Below are positions 35,655-45,028 of a DNA stretch of 64,000 bases, in pieces. The notes under the pieces are model-generated. The model did not search any database and was not told where the DNA came from. It was given only the letters and a program-made list of their open reading frames with translations. The translations under genes were made by a program, and so were the position numbers. The stretch covers positions 120,517 to 184,516 of the forward strand of contig NZ_ATHI01000028.1 of NCBI RefSeq assembly GCF_000422245.1, in the 5' to 3' direction. This stretch comes from Alkalidesulfovibrio alkalitolerans DSM 16529. Its GTDB lineage: Bacteria > Desulfobacterota > Desulfovibrionia > Desulfovibrionales > Desulfovibrionaceae. Within the stretch, counting starts at the first letter, position 1. Each line of letters begins with the position of its first letter.

Positions 35655-38489
35655 ATGAGCCAGGATTTCATGGATCCTGAAATTTTCGCGGACTTCATTG
35701 TCGAGGCGAAGGAACATCTTGAGACCATCGAGCCGAACCTGCTCGAACTGGAGAAGGCTCCCGACAACCTCGGACTCTTGAACGACATATTTCGCCCTAT
35801 GCACTCCCTGAAGGGTGCGTCCGGCTTTCTGGGGCTCAACAAGATCAACAGTCTGGCTCACAAGGCCGAAAATATTCTCGATGAGCTTCGCAACGGAAAA
35901 TTTTCCGTGACCACGGAAATGATGGACGTCATCCTTTCCGCCACGGATGCCTTGCGCGTGATGATCGAAAGCCTCGAAAGCGCTGGAACAGAGGGCGATA
36001 TCGACGTCAAGCCCATCGTGACCCACATCGAAGCCTTGCTCGCCAGCGCTGTCACCTCCCCGGCGACTGCGGCGCGGCCTGAAGCGCCCTTCGAGCAGTC
36101 AGACGACGATATGTCCGGCTTGAACGAAGCCCCGGCTCCGAAAGCTTCCGCTGCCGAGCCGCTGCCCGATCTGCCACCCTACGAAGCCGAAACGTACAAG
36201 CTCACCGTCATCGGCGAGGGGCACCTTGCTGACTTCATGGAAGAAGCGCGTGAGATCGTCGAGAATGTCAACGGGGCATTGGTGGAATTGGAAAAGGATC
36301 CGGACAGCGGCTCGGATCTGGTCAACGACATCTTCCGTTATTTTCACAATTTGAAGGGCAACAGCGGGATCATCGGCTACAAGGAATTGAACGCCCTGAC
36401 TCACGAGGCCGAGACGCTCCTGAACCGCGTGCGCAAGGGGGAACTCGCCCCGTCGCAACCCATGATCGATCTTCTTCTGGCGGCTGTGGACGCCATCGAC
36501 GAACTCATCGGCGGTATCGACACCCAGGTCACCTCCGTGACGCCCTCCGACACACGGCTCATCGTTCGCAAACTACAGATTGCGGCCGAAACCGGCGAAT
36601 TCCTGAACGGCGCGGCCGAGACGCTGACCATCGAAGATATCCTGCCCGCCGAGCCGGAGCCTCAGCCCGAAGAAACGCCGCAGGCCGAGATTGCCCCGCT
36701 TCCTGCTGCCGCCCAAGGGTTCGATCCCGAAGATGTGCACATTTTCGCCCAGGCCAACCAGCAGCAGATCGAGAACATGGCTCTGGCGTTGAACACCCTG
36801 CGCAATGACAGCTCGAACACCGACTTTGTGGACGGCCTGTATCGCAGCCTGATCACGGTGCAGAATTCGGCCGGATACATGGGCTTTGAAGACATCCGGG
36901 TCACGGCCGAAAGGACCGCCGGGTTGGTCGATCAGGCACGCAAGTCCGATCTGGATTTCGGCCTTATGATCGATATCCTGGACCAGGAGTGCGACATCCT
37001 TGCGGACATGCTCAAGGCCAAGATTTCTGAGTTAACTGGGGAAAAACTGGAAGAGACATTGCCCGAGGTTCCCGCCCTCGAAACCGCAGCCGTGAAAACA
37101 TCCGCTCCAGAACCCGATGTCGAGTCCGAGCGGAAGATAGAGAAGAGGGCTGCCGCAGGACCCGCACCCGAACCCGAGAAGAAAATCACGTCTAAAGAGA
37201 CGAAACCGCAGGCTCCACGGCCCCAGGCTTCCAAATCGGATGCGGACGAGCAGGCTGCGGCAACCAAGGGCGCGGCCGCGCCCAAGTCTTCGTCTACCAT
37301 CCGTGTGGACCACGAAAAACTTGACCACCTCATGAACCTCATCGGCGAGTTGATCATCAACCGCAACCGTTTCGCCATGCTCGCCCGTTCGCTGGAAGAT
37401 GGGCAGGTGGACGTCCAGGAGGTGGCCCAGAGCCTCATCGAGACCACGGACGCCATGAACCGCATCTCCGACGATCTTCAGGACACAATCATGAACGTCC
37501 GCATGGTCCCGGTGGGCACGGTGTTCTCCCGCTTCCCTCGTCTGGTGCGCGACATCTCCCGCAAGACCGGCAAGAACGTCGAACTGTTCATGGAAGGTGA
37601 GGACACCGAACTCGACAAGAGCGTGGTCGAGGTGATCGGCGATCCCTTGGTGCACATGATCCGCAATTCCATGGACCATGGCCTGGAGGGCGAGGAAGAG
37701 CGTGTGGCCAATGGAAAGAGCCCGACCGGCCACGTCTATCTGCGCGCCTATCACAAGGGAAATTCCGTGGCCATCGAAGTCGAGGATGACGGCCGGGGCA
37801 TCGATCCAGAGAAGATGCGGCAGGTGGCAGTGCGCAAGGGTGTGATCACCGCCGAACAGGCAGCGCTGCTCGATGATCGTGAGGCGATCGAACTGGTGTT
37901 TGCGCCGGGCTTCTCCTCTGCCGAGTCGGTCACCGACATTTCCGGACGCGGGGTGGGCATGGACGTGGTCCGCTCGAACATCAAGAATCTCAAGGGCAAT
38001 GTGGCCATCTCCTCCGAGGTGGGCAAGGGCACCAAGATCACGCTCTCGTTGCCGCTCACCTTGGCCATTATCGACGCGCTCATGGTCAAGGTCGGCAAAG
38101 AGACCTTCGCCATCCCGCTCGACGCGGTCTCTGAGACCACGAAAATCGAGGCCCGCCGCCTTACGGACGTGAACAAGCGCAAGGCGTTGGAGCTTCGCGG
38201 CGAAGTCATCGGCGTCGTGGAATTGGCCGAGATGCTCGGCATTGAGCGTACGGGCGAAAAGCGCTCCATTCTGCCCATGGTCATCCTCCAGGACAACGAC
38301 CGCAGACTCGGCATGGTCGTGGACAGGCTCCTGGAGCGCCAAGAGATCGTCATCAAGCCGCTTGGGGCCTATCTGGCTGACTTCGACCTCAAGGGCATCT
38401 CCGGCGCGACGATCATGGGCGACGGCTCGGTGGTCCTGATCCTCGATCCGCACGAGGTTTACGGCATCGCGGCCCAGACCGCGCGGTAG
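35655..38489 (+). CDS. cheA: Chemotaxis histidine kinase CheA with multiple Hpt domains
   Basis: A 944-residue CheA. Residues 1-115 are an Hpt domain (His50 in MHSLKGASG), residues 185-290 a second (His231 in FHNLKGNSG), and residues 355-455 a third copy whose corresponding position is Ile400 (SLITVQNSAG), so it cannot be phosphorylated there. A Pro/Ala/Glu/Lys linker (470-545) precedes the dimerisation helix (IRVDHEKLDHLMNLIGELI), HATPase (NSMDHGLE; DDGRGIDPEKM; GRGVGMDVV) and the C-terminal CheW-like regulatory domain (about 800-944). It is the last gene of the operon, 144 bases after cheY, with a GGGAGCC site. The operon has no receptor gene; the nearest is at 26860-28554. Confidence 0.95.
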   Translation: MSQDFMDPEIFADFIVEAKEHLETIEPNLLELEKAPDNLGLLNDIFRPMHSLKGASGFLGLNKINSLAHKAENILDELRNGKFSVTTEMMDVILSATDALRVMIESLESAGTEGDIDVKPIVTHIEALLASAVTSPATAARPEAPFEQSDDDMSGLNEAPAPKASAAEPLPDLPPYEAETYKLTVIGEGHLADFMEEAREIVENVNGALVELEKDPDSGSDLVNDIFRYFHNLKGNSGIIGYKELNALTHEAETLLNRVRKGELAPSQPMIDLLLAAVDAIDELIGGIDTQVTSVTPSDTRLIVRKLQIAAETGEFLNGAAETLTIEDILPAEPEPQPEETPQAEIAPLPAAAQGFDPEDVHIFAQANQQQIENMALALNTLRNDSSNTDFVDGLYRSLITVQNSAGYMGFEDIRVTAERTAGLVDQARKSDLDFGLMIDILDQECDILADMLKAKISELTGEKLEETLPEVPALETAAVKTSAPEPDVESERKIEKRAAAGPAPEPEKKITSKETKPQAPRPQASKSDADEQAAATKGAAAPKSSSTIRVDHEKLDHLMNLIGELIINRNRFAMLARSLEDGQVDVQEVAQSLIETTDAMNRISDDLQDTIMNVRMVPVGTVFSRFPRLVRDISRKTGKNVELFMEGEDTELDKSVVEVIGDPLVHMIRNSMDHGLEGEEERVANGKSPTGHVYLRAYHKGNSVAIEVEDDGRGIDPEKMRQVAVRKGVITAEQAALLDDREAIELVFAPGFSSAESVTDISGRGVGMDVVRSNIKNLKGNVAISSEVGKGTKITLSLPLTLAIIDALMVKVGKETFAIPLDAVSETTKIEARRLTDVNKRKALELRGEVIGVVELAEMLGIERTGEKRSILPMVILQDNDRRLGMVVDRLLERQEIVIKPLGAYLADFDLKGISGATIMGDGSVVLILDPHEVYGIAAQTAR

Positions 38490-38516
38490 TCCCGCTCGTC
38501 CTGTTCGATGTTCACG

Positions 38517-38554
38517 AAAAAGCCCGGCGCGCTAGAAGCTGCACCGGGCTTTTT
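38517..38554. terminator. Bidirectional terminator after cheA
   Basis: AAAAAGCCCGG (38517-38527) pairs with CCGGGCTTTTT (38544-38554), an 11-bp stem with T-runs on both strands. It ends cheA (plus) and the convergent membrane-protein gene (minus). Confidence 0.88.
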
Positions 38555-38574
38555 CGTTGCCAGAATCTCGTTGG

Positions 38575-39513
38575 TCAGAACATGAGCAGGAGATAGCGGA
38601 GCAGGGAGAATATCTCGCCTGCGACCATAAGCCACAAGCAGACGATGGCTGCGGCAGCCGAGGCCTTGCCCCGCATAGGGTGTTCGCTGCGCGACAGTCT
38701 GAAGAAAAGCCAGGCCGCCACTGCGCCGAGCACGAGCCCTGCTGCCCAGGGTAGGCCGATGTCGTTTCGCATCAGGATGGCGGGAGGAACGTTTTTCAGG
38801 GAGGCCACGAGCCAGCCTTGCACGCAGATGGCGGCGAACAGGGCGAGGCTTGCCCGACTCGATGCGAGCCGCATGGCGAAGACATAATAGTCGCGCCCCC
38901 AGTCGTCTTTGTTGCGGCGCAGGAAGAGCCAGATGATGGAGATTGCCGCCGCACCCGCAAAGGCCACCAGGGTCAGGTGTGCCAGGATCGGCCAGTGTGC
39001 ATCGGCAATCGCTGGCGCCAAAAGTATTCCCACATCGGGGCCGCCATCCGATCCAGCATGCACTGGACCAAGCGAGGCCCGGGCCAGCGCCGCCACGGCG
39101 TGCACGCCGACAAGGCCGCTCGCCCCAGCCAGCAGGCCCAGGAACGCATGGGCGACAGGCTGACCCTTCGTGGACTTCCAGGTCACGGCGTGGATCACTG
39201 CCAGCAGTATCCACGCGCCCAGAGGAGCGAGCGCGGGCAGGGCGAACGCCTCCAGAAGGTCGCCTCCGCTGCGGGTGGCGATCATGTAGGCCGCGCCACC
39301 CGCCACTAAACTCGTATAGCCAATGAGGACAAGCCCCAGCGGCGAGGTTTGTTGGGCGGATCTCCTGGCGAAGACTTGCCTGCGCGAATGCGCACTCAGC
39401 TCGTTGATGCCCGCCATGGCAGGCAGCGCAACGGCCGCAAGGCACAGGATCAGGTTGAAGGACAGGGGCAGCGCATTGGCCGCGAGCAGCATGTCGGCAG
39501 TGGAGAAGGGCAT
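38575..39513 (-). CDS. Multi-pass membrane protein of unknown function
   Basis: A 312-residue protein with eight or so hydrophobic segments spread over its length and short hydrophilic loops. No motif I can assign. Two overlapping frames occupy this region on the minus strand; the other (38459-39445) has arginine-rich, low-quality protein and runs through the terminator, so this one is preferred. The ATG at 39511-39513 has a weak ribosome site. It is convergent with cheA and divergent from the ybgF-like gene. Confidence 0.7.
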   Translation of the reverse strand: MPFSTADMLLAANALPLSFNLILCLAAVALPAMAGINELSAHSRRQVFARRSAQQTSPLGLVLIGYTSLVAGGAAYMIATRSGGDLLEAFALPALAPLGAWILLAVIHAVTWKSTKGQPVAHAFLGLLAGASGLVGVHAVAALARASLGPVHAGSDGGPDVGILLAPAIADAHWPILAHLTLVAFAGAAAISIIWLFLRRNKDDWGRDYYVFAMRLASSRASLALFAAICVQGWLVASLKNVPPAILMRNDIGLPWAAGLVLGAVAAWLFFRLSRSEHPMRGKASAAAAIVCLWLMVAGEIFSLLRYLLLMF

Positions 39514-39697
39514 GCCCGGCCTCCGGTTCTGGTGTCAGCGTTACGGGGGGTGTTCTGCCTCAAAAGGCCGCGCCGCGCAAGGGATAAACCGTTCATCGGC
39601 AGCGCGTGTGACCGTGTGCACTTGATTCGTGAGGCGATTACGCCTATCCCTACTAGCGGTCATGGCCGTGAAAATTTGCGACAGCGGGAGGAGACGC

Positions 39698-40441
39698 ATG
39701 CCCCGGGTGCTGATTGTGTTTGCCATGCTTGCCATGCTCGGCGGATGCGCCGCCGCGAAAAACGACGCCCCTGGAAGTGAGGAATGGCGTCTGCGTAATA
39801 TCGAGGACGGCTTTCTCCAGTTTCAGGAAGAGCAGCGCCGCCAAGACGCCGACCTGCAGCGTATGGAGAAGGACACCGCTGCCAGACTCGCCGTGTTGGA
39901 AGAACGCGTAAGCCGTCTTGAGGAGCGGATGCGCCTTGCGGCGGACGTGGGAGCGATTTCCGCCGCGCCCGCACCGCAGCCTGAAGCGCCGACGCTGCCC
40001 GCCACGCCCGTGACGCCTCCTGCTCCATCCGTCGAACCAGCGCCTGCTCCCAGGCTGACCGCCGTGGACGAGCAAGCCCTCTACGAGCAGGGCGTGCGTC
40101 AGGTTATGGGCGAGAACTACGCCTCGGGCCGGGAAATCCTGACCAACTTCCTGGAGCGCCATCCCGACAGCGGTCTTGCGCCCAATGCCCTCTACTGGCT
40201 CGGTGAAACGTATTACGGCGAGAAGCGCTACGCTCAGTCCATCCTGACCTTCCGAGAGGTGCTGGAGAAACACCCCAAACATCCCAAGGCCCCGGACGCG
40301 CTGCTCAAGATCGGCTATGCTTACGAGAAGCTTGGCGATATCCCCAACGCCCGCTTCTACCTGCAAGCCGTGCTCGACGAGTACCCGAAGGCCGACTCCG
40401 CGACCAAGGCCAAGGCCATGTTGCGGCAGTTGCCACAGTAA
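39698..40441 (+). CDS. ybgF: YbgF/CpoB-like lipoprotein with TPR
   Basis: A 247-residue exported lipoprotein: the lipobox LGGC ends the signal peptide at residue 17, followed by a coiled coil (residues 30-85), a Pro/Ala linker (95-130) and C-terminal tetratricopeptide repeats (YWLGETYYGEKRY and GYAYEKLGDI units). This is the YbgF/CpoB architecture, which coordinates peptidoglycan synthesis with Tol-Pal in other bacteria. The expected tolB/pal genes are not in this window; dprA follows instead. ATG at 39698 behind GGGAGGAG. A longer upstream frame is rejected because the lipobox requires this start. Confidence 0.85.
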   Translation: MPRVLIVFAMLAMLGGCAAAKNDAPGSEEWRLRNIEDGFLQFQEEQRRQDADLQRMEKDTAARLAVLEERVSRLEERMRLAADVGAISAAPAPQPEAPTLPATPVTPPAPSVEPAPAPRLTAVDEQALYEQGVRQVMGENYASGREILTNFLERHPDSGLAPNALYWLGETYYGEKRYAQSILTFREVLEKHPKHPKAPDALLKIGYAYEKLGDIPNARFYLQAVLDEYPKADSATKAKAMLRQLPQ

Positions 40442-40466
40442 CGCGGACGGTCAGACTTACCGGCCC

Positions 40467-41777
40467 ATGAGTTTCGACGCGCACGACGAATACCGGGCCG
40501 CGCTCGCCTTGCGGCATACGCCAGGAGTCGGCCCTGCGACCTGCGCTGTCTTGGCGCAGAACTATGGCAGCTTTGTCGAGGCTGCGCGCAAGGCCGTCGA
40601 ATGGCCCGAGCGAAAACTCGCCCGGCCCGCCGTGGCCGCAGCGTTCACTTCGCGCGTTTGGCGCGACGGCGCGAACGATGAATACGAGGCCGCCAAGGCC
40701 AGAGGCATGCGCCGCACGGTGCTCACTGAGGCGCGCTATCCAGAACGGCTGCGGGAGATGAGCGATCCACCCGCAATCCTCTATTACGACGGCGACGTGT
40801 CGCTCCTGTGCGCCCCTTCGTTGGCCGTGGTCGGCGCCCGCATGTGCTCGCGCTATGGATTGCAGGTCGCCCGCCGCATCTGCGGCGAGCTTTCCGCCTC
40901 GGGGCTTTGCATCGTCTCGGGCATGGCCTACGGCATCGACAGGCAGGCCCATCTGGGCGGGTTGGCTGGAGTGGGCGGCTCCATCGCCGTGCTCGGCTCA
41001 GGGCTCGACCGCATCTATCCCGAGACCAACGCCGATTTGTACAGGGCCTTGTGTGATCGGGGCCTGGTGGTCTCGGAGTTCGCGCCGGGAACCATGCCCA
41101 AGGCGGGGCATTTCCCCGTGCGCAACCGCATCATTGCTGGGCTCGCGCTCGGAGTCTGGGTCGTGGAGGCCGCTCCGGGCAGCGGCAGCCTGATCACGGC
41201 CCGCCAGGGCATGGAGCAGGGCAGGGAGGTCTTCGCCTTGCCCGGTCGCATCGACGATCCCACCTTCACCGGCTGCAACGAGCTCATTGCCCATGGCGCG
41301 CACCCCGTGAGCGGCGCGGAATGCATTCTGCGCGCCCTGCGCTATCATCTGGCCCATCTGCTGCTCGATGAGACGCGCCTCGCCAGGGCGGCGGAAGCGC
41401 CTGCCGCCAACCGGCCAGAGGCCGCAACCGGCACGGCGTCTCCGGCACCCGGAGGGCAAACCGCACAGTCCCCGAGGCCGGGCGCGGGAGAGGACGCGCA
41501 ACGGGCCAGGGTCTTCGCCAAGGCGAGCGGATCAAGTAAGGGTCTGCCAGCGGCTGCGTCTGTCGCCGCGTCCCCCGCACAGACCGAGATCCCGGCAGAT
41601 ATCTCCGGCGAGGCGCGGGCCGTGCTCGACCTGCTGGGCGGATGCGAACGGCTGCACATCGACGCCGTAATCCGCGGGCTCGGGGCCGAGACGGCCTCGG
41701 TCAGCGCGTTGCTCATGGAGCTGGAGATCACAGGGCTTGTGAAGCAATGGCCGGGCATGTATTATTCTCGGGCATAG
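40467..41777 (+). CDS. dprA: DNA processing protein DprA
   Basis: A 436-residue protein that loads RecA on single-stranded DNA taken up by transformation or recombination. The N-terminal SAM-like region (GVGPATCAVL) is followed by the Rossmann-fold core with SGMAYGIDRQAHLGGL and GSGLDRIYP, and a winged-helix C-terminal part after an Ala/Pro-rich linker (residues 305-375). The ATG at 40467 is preceded by a weak site. An upstream open frame overlaps ybgF and is not used. Confidence 0.93.
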   Translation: MSFDAHDEYRAALALRHTPGVGPATCAVLAQNYGSFVEAARKAVEWPERKLARPAVAAAFTSRVWRDGANDEYEAAKARGMRRTVLTEARYPERLREMSDPPAILYYDGDVSLLCAPSLAVVGARMCSRYGLQVARRICGELSASGLCIVSGMAYGIDRQAHLGGLAGVGGSIAVLGSGLDRIYPETNADLYRALCDRGLVVSEFAPGTMPKAGHFPVRNRIIAGLALGVWVVEAAPGSGSLITARQGMEQGREVFALPGRIDDPTFTGCNELIAHGAHPVSGAECILRALRYHLAHLLLDETRLARAAEAPAANRPEAATGTASPAPGGQTAQSPRPGAGEDAQRARVFAKASGSSKGLPAAASVAASPAQTEIPADISGEARAVLDLLGGCERLHIDAVIRGLGAETASVSALLMELEITGLVKQWPGMYYSRA

Positions 41778-41820
41778 ATGCGGGACGAATGTTTCGTCTC
41801 CTTTCACAACCCGCGACGCC

Positions 41821-42189
41821 ATGCAAAAGATACCCCTCAAGCTTGCCGCGCCCGGCATGAAGTTGGCCAAGCCGGTCCTTAAGGACGGCGGCATCGTCAT
41901 CGTGGCCGAGGGTGCGGAACTCACGGATTCCCTGATCTACCGCCTTGAGAACATGAAGGTGGATGCCGTCACCGTGGAAGGCAATCCCGTGGTTCTGGAG
42001 GGCATCGGCGCCGATACCTCGGCCGCGACACGGCTCAAGAGGCTGGACCATCTTTTTCGCAGGCACGGGAATGACGAATGGATGATGCGCGTGAAGAAAT
42101 TTCTGACCCGTTATTTCGAGTTGCGTGCAGCCGCCGAAGGTGCAGCCCGGGCGGCGGAAAAAAATGGGACCGGCAACGGCCAGAAATGA
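41821..42189 (+). CDS. Small conserved protein upstream of HDOD gene
   Basis: A 122-residue protein with a compact alpha/beta first half (KLAAPGMKLAKPVLKDGG, then VAEGAELTDSLIYRLENMKVDAVTVEG), which resembles the N-terminal region (DUF3391-like) of some HD-GYP proteins, and a charged helical tail. It ends 11 bases before the HDOD gene and is probably cotranscribed. No function can be assigned. Confidence 0.7.
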   Translation: MQKIPLKLAAPGMKLAKPVLKDGGIVIVAEGAELTDSLIYRLENMKVDAVTVEGNPVVLEGIGADTSAATRLKRLDHLFRRHGNDEWMMRVKKFLTRYFELRAAAEGAARAAEKNGTGNGQK

Positions 42190-42199
42190 CGAGGACGAC

Positions 42200-43039
42200 G
42201 TGGCCGACGATCTGAAGAGCGAAACCCGCGATATCGTCCTCGAAGTCAAGAGCCTGCCCACGCTGCCCAAGGTGTTGGACAAGGTCACCGAGCTTTTGGA
42301 CAACCCCGAATCCTCCATCGAGGACATCGCCAAGCTCATCTCCACGGACCAAGTGCTCTCGGCCAAGGTCTTGAAGATGGTCAACTCGCCCATCTACGGC
42401 TTTCCGGGACGCATCGGCACGGTGCAGCACGCGCTTGTGCTTTTGGGCATTAACGTCATCCGGGGCATCATCATCTCGACCTCAGTCTTCGACATGATGG
42501 TCAAGTCCATGGAGGGCCTTTGGGAGCACAGCGTGGGTTGCTCCCTGGCGTGCAGTTGCATTGCCCGCAAGGCGGGCTTCAAGGACCCGGAGGAATACTC
42601 CGTGGCCGGACTCCTGCACGACCTGGGCAAGGTGGTTCTCTCCGTGCAGCTTCCCGAGATGGAGCGAGCCGTGGTGGAGACCGTGGCGAGCAAGGATTTG
42701 TCCTATTTCGAAGCCGAGCGCGACGTCATGGGTTTTGGCCACGACCGCATCAACGCTTGGCTTTCGGACAACTGGCACCTGCCGCCCAATCTCAAGGAAG
42801 GCATGTCCTACCATCATAAGCCCCAACTCGCGCAACTCTATCCAGACATAGCCGCTGTGGTGCATATCGGCGACTTCCTGGTCAGGGTCTTCGAGTTCGG
42901 CTCGGGTGGCGACGATCAGGTACCCGTGCTCAAGCCCGAGGCGCTCAAGCAGCTCAAGCTGCGGACGCAGGATCTCGAAGAGATCATGGACCAACTGGGA
43001 CGCGAGCTCGTGGACGTCGCCGACCTGAACTTCGCCTGA
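42200..43039 (+). CDS. HDOD-domain signalling protein
   Basis: A 279-residue protein with an HDOD domain (about residues 12-210), a relative of HD domains lacking full catalytic residues. The conserved LPTLPKVLDKV, the middle VLKMVNSPIYGFPG and GLLHDLGKV segments are visible. HDOD proteins act in signal transduction, often beside GGDEF genes, as here. I chose the GTG at 42200 (GAGG five bases upstream) because homologs begin close to the ETRDIVLEVKSLP segment; the ATG at 42164 is an alternative. Confidence 0.86.
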   Translation: MADDLKSETRDIVLEVKSLPTLPKVLDKVTELLDNPESSIEDIAKLISTDQVLSAKVLKMVNSPIYGFPGRIGTVQHALVLLGINVIRGIIISTSVFDMMVKSMEGLWEHSVGCSLACSCIARKAGFKDPEEYSVAGLLHDLGKVVLSVQLPEMERAVVETVASKDLSYFEAERDVMGFGHDRINAWLSDNWHLPPNLKEGMSYHHKPQLAQLYPDIAAVVHIGDFLVRVFEFGSGGDDQVPVLKPEALKQLKLRTQDLEEIMDQLGRELVDVADLNFA

Positions 43040-43046
43040 GGCCCGC

Positions 43047-44045
43047 ATGATGACCCCCGCAGCATGCAAATTCCAACGGCGTCAGCGGGTCTTTTGCATC
43101 TCCTCCGACGCCGGGCTGCGCATCCTTCTGCAATCGCTTTGGAGTTCGGGGGACATGGAATGGGTCTTCTTCGAACGGGGCCGCTCCGCCATCGAGACCC
43201 TTTTCAACGAACCCCCGGACCTTCTGATCGTGGACAAGGACTTGCCCGACCTCTCGGGGCTTGAGGTCGCCGCGCTGGTCAAGAGCGAGAACGTCTACCG
43301 CCAGTTGCCCGTCATCGTCTGCCTCAAGCCCGAGGATCTGGCGCAAGGCGTGGATTTCGGGCGCATCGAGTGCGACGATTTCCTGGTCGCCCCCTACCAG
43401 GCGGACGATGTACGCGGCCGCGTGTGCCTGACGCTCTCGCGAGCCATGCGCGGCATGGACGCCAATCCCCTGACCAAGCTGCCGGGCAACACGAGCATCA
43501 TCCAGCGCATCCAGGAACTCATCGACCGCCAGGAGGATTTCGCCCTGGCCTACGTCGATCTGGATTATTTCAAGTCCTTCAACGACAAGTATGGATTCTC
43601 CCGCGGAGACGAGGTGCTGCTCATGGCCGCGCGGGTCATCGTCAACACCATTCGCGGATTCGCCCAGGCCAAGACCTTCGTGGGGCACGTGGGCGGCGAC
43701 GATTTCGTCTTCATCACTCCTCCAGGCGTCGTGGAGGAAGCATGCAAGCGGATCATCAAGAGTTTCGACGACATCGTGCCTCTTTTTTACGACAACGACG
43801 ACCGCGCCCAAGGTTTCATCCGCTCCACGGACAGGCAAGGGCAGGTACGCGACTTCCCGCTGATGGCCGTGTCCATCGCCGTTGTCTTCAACCTTGACGG
43901 ACGTCTCAAGCACTTTGGCGAGGCCTCGGCCATCGCCGGCGCGCTCAAGAAAAAGGCCAAGGAAAACCCCAAGAGCTGCTATGTCCTCGACCGACGAGAG
44001 GGTTCGCCCGACATCAATGGATGCTCCGGAACCGATGGAAAGTGA
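43047..44045 (+). CDS. Receiver-GGDEF protein (probable diguanylate cyclase)
   Basis: A 332-residue response regulator: an N-terminal receiver (residues 10-125, phosphoacceptor Asp in IVDKDLPDLSG) and a C-terminal GGDEF domain with the active-site motif as GGDDF near residue 232 instead of GGDEF. The Asp in position 4 is known in some active members, so activity is possible but not certain; an I-site RxxD is not evident. It lies eight bases after the HDOD gene and its 3' end overlaps the recombinase gene. Confidence 0.85.
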   Translation: MMTPAACKFQRRQRVFCISSDAGLRILLQSLWSSGDMEWVFFERGRSAIETLFNEPPDLLIVDKDLPDLSGLEVAALVKSENVYRQLPVIVCLKPEDLAQGVDFGRIECDDFLVAPYQADDVRGRVCLTLSRAMRGMDANPLTKLPGNTSIIQRIQELIDRQEDFALAYVDLDYFKSFNDKYGFSRGDEVLLMAARVIVNTIRGFAQAKTFVGHVGGDDFVFITPPGVVEEACKRIIKSFDDIVPLFYDNDDRAQGFIRSTDRQGQVRDFPLMAVSIAVVFNLDGRLKHFGEASAIAGALKKKAKENPKSCYVLDRREGSPDINGCSGTDGK

Positions 44046-45015
44046 CCGGCGCGGGGCAGGGCTGCTTGCGCGCTACCTTGACCATTTGGCGGTGGAAAAG
44101 GGCTATGCCGAGGCCACCTGCAGGGCCTATGGCAAGGACGTGGAGCAGTTCGCGGAGCATCTGGAGAGGCTTGGAGTCGACCTCGACGTCCCCGAGTCGG
44201 TGGGCAAGGACCACGTGCGGGGTTTTCTGGCCGGGCTTCACCGCGCGGGCGTCAAGAAAAGCTCCGTGGCCCGCAAGCTTTCGAGCCTGCGCGGCTTCTT
44301 CGACTTCCTCGTGCGGCAGGACACGCTCGCCGCAAGCCCCATGGCGGGCTTGCGCAACCCCAAGCAGGACAAGCGGCACCCCAAGGCCCTGAACGTGGAT
44401 CAGGCCCTGGCCCTTCTGGAGGCGAAGCTCTCGCCCGATCCGGAAGGACTCCGCGATCTTGCCTTGGCCGAGATGCTTTACGGCGCGGGCCTTCGCGTGA
44501 GCGAGGCGCTTTCGTTGGACATCGACGATTTCGATCCAGCGTCGGGTTTCGTGCGCGTCATGGGCAAGGGCGGCAAGGAACGGCTTGCGCCGCTCGGCCG
44601 GACTGCACTGTCGCGGCTTGCGCGGTATGTGGGACAGCGCGGCGCGTTGCTTGGCGATGCGAAGGAACGGGCGCTGTTTCTCGGGCTTCGCGGAGGCAGG
44701 CTGGATCGGCGTCAGGCGGCGCGCATCGTCCAGAATCTGGCCGGGCTGGCCGGGCTGCCGCAGCGCATAAGCCCGCACACTCTGCGCCACAGCTTCGCCA
44801 CGCACATGCTCGAAGCAGGGGCCGATCTACGTAGCGTGCAGGAACTGCTCGGCCACGAGCGGTTGAGCACCACCCAGCGTTACACGCACCTCAATCTGCA
44901 GCATCTGATGCAGACTTACGATAAGGCGCATCCCAAGGCGCGCGACAAGCGCGACCCCAGCACGGCCGGACACTCCTCCCCGGATGAGGGAGCGGTCGCA
45001 AACAAGAAAAAGTAG
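44017..45015 (+). CDS. Tyrosine recombinase (XerC/XerD family)
   Basis: A 332-residue tyrosine recombinase with an N-terminal SAM-like DNA-binding domain and a catalytic domain carrying Arg (GLRVSEALSL), Lys (GKGGKER), the HxxR (HTLRHSF), His (GHERL) and the Tyr nucleophile (RYTHL). This is the Xer set that resolves chromosome dimers at dif. A basic Ser/Lys tail of about 45 residues extends beyond the usual length. The start is uncertain: ATGs at 43981, 44017 and 44035 are all in frame; the last best matches XerD length. Confidence 0.85.
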   Translation: MDAPEPMESDRRGAGLLARYLDHLAVEKGYAEATCRAYGKDVEQFAEHLERLGVDLDVPESVGKDHVRGFLAGLHRAGVKKSSVARKLSSLRGFFDFLVRQDTLAASPMAGLRNPKQDKRHPKALNVDQALALLEAKLSPDPEGLRDLALAEMLYGAGLRVSEALSLDIDDFDPASGFVRVMGKGGKERLAPLGRTALSRLARYVGQRGALLGDAKERALFLGLRGGRLDRRQAARIVQNLAGLAGLPQRISPHTLRHSFATHMLEAGADLRSVQELLGHERLSTTQRYTHLNLQHLMQTYDKAHPKARDKRDPSTAGHSSPDEGAVANKKK

Positions 45016-45028
45016 GCCGACAGGTGGC

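Noticed and set aside
38459..39445. Long minus-strand frame overlapping the membrane protein gene
   Set aside because: Runs through the terminator into cheA and is Arg/Gly-rich without hydrophobic helices; the 38575-39513 frame is a coherent membrane protein.
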